Shown here piece by piece: positions 61,456 through 64,000 of a DNA stretch of 64,000 bases. The DNA lies in the NCBI GenBank assembly GCA_029747015.1, contig JAKOGI010002181.1:1-64000 (forward strand), written 5' to 3'. The notes under the pieces were generated by a model. The model saw nothing but the letters and a program-made list of their open reading frames with translations, searched no databases and was not told the origin of the DNA. Position numbers and translations under genes: made by a program. Each line of letters starts with the position of its first letter. Within the stretch, counting starts at the first letter, position 1. The DNA comes from Carnegiea gigantea (taxonomy: Eukaryota; Streptophyta; Magnoliopsida; Caryophyllales; Cactaceae).

Positions 61456-61546
61456 GACTCCAAAAATGGCAACAAAGAAATGAAAACTCACAAATACAAA
61501 CCAAAACTCACAAATCAGGCTCAATATAATCAACAATTACTAACAG

Positions 61547-62176
61547 CATCAAGCTCACGTATTCGAACTAATAGATTCAGACTTGTGAACTCTTAAAATC
61601 AAATCAATAGAAGCCAAAAACAAATCCAAATTTATCAAAGCCTAATCAGGTATAGAAAAGGAGAATTTGCAATGATGCCCAGAAAATTACCGGTGAGTGA
61701 GGGACTCACGATTAGGAAAGGTCACCGGTCTGCCAGCAACTGCGTTGCTTTTCAGTGGCGCAGCTGGCCGTGAAGGCTCAGACAGAGAGACGAGAGAGAC
61801 GAGCGACTAACCAAGGCGCCTGGGAGTGAGGAAGAGCGAAACAATAGCCCGTCGGCGTCGGACGACGAGTGGACGTAGGCAGTGAGTGATGCCAGTAAAG
61901 GAATTGGAGAAAGGTGACCGGTCGCCGGCGGTGAGAACGTAGAGAGAGGGAGAGGCGGGCGTTTGAGAGAGAGAACCGGGGTAGAGAAGTTTTGGTCTGG
62001 GATGCGGAAAGACCTGCTCGACCCCTTTCCCCTTGATTTTTTGATTTTTTTTCCTTTTTTAATCCCTAAAAATGCCCTTTTAATCGTAGACCTTAAATCT
62101 AAATTAGATGGCTGAGATTTGGGGTGCTTACTTAACAAAAGGAGCTTGCCTAAGGGGGCTTACTTGAACCCTTCTC
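61547..62176 (-). repeat. Right MULE terminal inverted repeat
   Basis: Inverted copy of 51015-51225 plus 56406-56800, about 80 percent similar by eye. It probably holds the transposase promoter, since the first exon begins about 90 bases inside it. Confidence 0.8.
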
Positions 62177-62856
62177 TATATATAAGATACGATTATGTGA
62201 TCGTATGTACATATCCACAATTCATGAACTTCATGTTATTTTCATACCTATATAATTACATCCAAGAATACATGACAATAATATAGTTTTTGTATCAAAT
62301 GTCTTACAAAAGTAGTTGATTGAATTTCTTTTTTGTTTTGAATCAATGCTGTTGAAGTTATTTTTTAGGGTTATTGGACCTAAATAATCTGAAATTTGGG
62401 GGTGTTGGACGGAAATAATCCGAACTGGAACATTGGATGCCAATGATCCCAACTTTGTCCATATTTATTTTCCTTACACTCCGGCCGAGTTGAACTCGGT
62501 TGTTTACTGACGGGGCGGTGGTGCTACATTACGTTGAGGGTGGCATTTAAAGATAGGTTTTTGGATGTTTTTTCAGGAGGACACATCAGCTAATGGGAGG
62601 AACAGATCAGATTTGTGAAATTAGAAAATGTTTTGAAATGAACTAAACCCGCGCAATTTAGCTTTCTCTCTCAAACTCCCTCCTTGAATACTACAAACTT
62701 CAAAATTGCAACTGAGTGAGAGATTTTGTGAACCCTAGATTTCCAGCGCAGAGCCAACTTGCCGATTACAGTTGGCATCGTGAAGTTGGAGGATTGTTCA
62801 GATCGAGTGGGCTGCAACTGTGAATTTGAGGCAGGAGAACCTGAAATCAGCCCGAA
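62177..62856. other. Spacer and 5' side of the MuDR-type element
   Basis: A block near 62365-62460 (TTATTGGACCTAAATAATC, GGACGGAAATAATCC) resembles MULE end sequences and may start the next element. About 62640-62856 looks like the leader of the following gene. Confidence 0.45.
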
Positions 62857-64000
62857 ATGGATGATGCTGCTTGTAAAGGTATGCAAGAAACCCTAACTTC
62901 TGGTAATCTGTAAATTGGTTTCTAAATTGTGTAATGTGGGTATTGTGCATGCTTCATATTGATTGTCGTTGTAATGTGGAAGAATTTGGTATGTGAAATC
63001 TGTAATCTTTGATGACATTGGTTTGATAGTGCATATTGTTGTTTACCTGTGAGTAGATGCTCCAGTGGGAGGTCCAGATGATGTTACCCTGGAGATCAAC
63101 TATGGAGGAGTATTTGAGAAAGGGGAAAGTGGTTTGGAATATAAAGGGGGTGGAAGTAGGACCCTTTGGCCAGTGGATGCGGACTTGTTGTCATATTTTG
63201 AGGTGAAAGGGCTTGCAGAGGATGTTGGTTTTACTAACATAGAAGAGATTTATTATGTCATACTATGGCTAAGTATGGAAGATGGCATTAGGCCCTTGAA
63301 AACATGACTTCAAAATGGATGATGCTGCTTGTAAAGGTATGCTGTTTGTTGATTCTTTTGACTAATAACTACATTGTTTTTGCCAAAATCTTAGCTCATG
63401 AACCAACACTGTTTTTGTAGGCTATCATACATGCTGTTGAGAATGTGTTCCCTGAAAGTGAGCATAGGAATTGTGCCAGACACATATATGCAAATTGGCA
63501 CAAGACTCACAATGGAGAAGAGCTGAAGTTATTATTTTGGTCAGCTGCAAAAGCTTATAACCAAGCTGACTACAAAGATACCTTGGATGCTATGAAGCTT
63601 ATTTCTACAAGGGCAGTAGAGGACTTTGTCTCTCAGAATCCAAGGGCTTTTTGTAGGGCTTTTGTTGACACGACTCCTAAGTGTAAAATTATTGTCAACA
63701 ATATTGCTGAAACCTTTAATGCATATATTGTGCAAGCAAGGGCTAAGTATATTATCTATATATTGGAGGATATTAGGGTTGCCTTGATGGAGAGGGTGGT
63801 GCTGAAAAGGGCTATTATGGACAAATCTGAGGACCAAATTTACCCAAGGATAAGACTGAAGCTAGAGAAGGAAAAGGATGAAGCTAGGAACTGTTTCCCT
63901 GTACCTGCAGGCAATAGGATTTTTCAAGTGACTCACAGGCTAGATACCTTGCATGTGGACATGAATGAAGGGAAATGTACCTGCAGAACATGGGATCTTA
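62857..64000 (+). pseudogene. MuDR-type MULE transposase with internal deletion, runs off the window
   Basis: Exon 1 is 62857-62878 (MDDAACK, GT donor). Exon 2, from 63057, encodes the N-terminal PB1-like domain (LEINYGGVFEKGE, DLLSYFEVKGLAEDVGF) and ends in TGA near 63307. The next homologous part starts at 63421 after an AG and stays open to the window end: AVENVFPESEHRNCARHIYA, RAFCRAFVDTTPKCKIIVNN, LEKEKDEARNCF, then CTCRTWDL, the start of the SWIM finger. The FLYWCH/DNA-binding part and the first half of the DDE core expected between them are missing. So this is an internally deleted copy; the 3' end is outside the window. Confidence 0.85.

Larger units (their letters stand above)
51015..62176 (-). 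mobile_element. Mutator-like element with long terminal inverted repeats and a FAR1-type gene
   Basis: Long inverted repeats of about 600 bp border it. The left repeat (51015-51225, continuing 56406-56800 after a gypsy insertion) matches the minus strand of the right repeat (about 61547-62176). Shared blocks include CAAGTAAGC, AATCTCAACCATC/AATCTCAGCCATC, a GGGATTAAAAAA run and AGCAGGTCTTT. A FAR1/FHY3-like transposase remnant is transcribed leftward from just inside the right repeat. Without the gypsy it is about 6 kb, typical for such elements. The exact tips and the 9-bp duplication could not be fixed because the left tip abuts a GT microsatellite. Confidence 0.8.

Overview
The window is nuclear DNA from a flowering plant. 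It is AT-rich, with spliced genes carrying GT/AG introns, and most of it is transposable elements: Ty3/gypsy LTR retrotransposons primed by initiator tRNA-Met, a CACTA (En/Spm) element, Mutator-like elements (MULEs) and Tourist-type MITEs with TAA/TTA target duplications. I cannot name the species.

Layout. 1-6520: degenerate complete Ty3/gypsy chromovirus on the minus strand (1333-6515, 5-bp duplication GATTT). 6521-11746: spacer holding an 834-bp Tourist-like MITE with 10-bp tandem repeats. 11747-14572: the clearest host gene, a plant type I inositol polyphosphate 5-phosphatase on the plus strand. About 15142-21569: a second host-like gene on the minus strand, a small coiled-coil protein of unknown function; its third intron carries a 1.4-kb MITE whose core is an inverted pair of T-rich and A-rich arms. 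22.3-24.6 kb: more MITEs and a 390-bp TA microsatellite. 25439-50978: a very large, decayed CACTA element with remnants of both usual genes (a TNP2-like transposase and a TNP1/Ptta-like protein), a RING-finger gene fragment, and two solo LTRs of one long-LTR retrotransposon family in opposite orientation (34965-39128, 42979-46878), one of them inside the TNP1/Ptta-like gene. About 51015-62176: a MULE with long terminal inverted repeats and a broken FAR1/FHY3-type transposase; a very young gypsy element (51226-56400, LTRs identical by eye, duplication TTCTC) sits inside its left terminal repeat. 62857-64000: a MuDR-type transposase copy with an internal deletion, running off the window.

The nesting order can be read directly. 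The gypsy at 51.2 kb is younger than the MULE it splits, and both solo LTRs are younger than the CACTA element. In the two gypsy elements every easily explained in-frame stop fits C-to-T decay of a Gln codon; the TNP2-like gene adds Trp codons. This is the pattern expected of methylated, silenced DNA. I found no CRISPR array, operon or other prokaryotic feature, and no convincing wholly new system. The most unusual items are the long nested CACTA, the young gypsy with perfect LTRs but a broken gag, the hairpin-core MITE and a family of palindrome-ended repeats.
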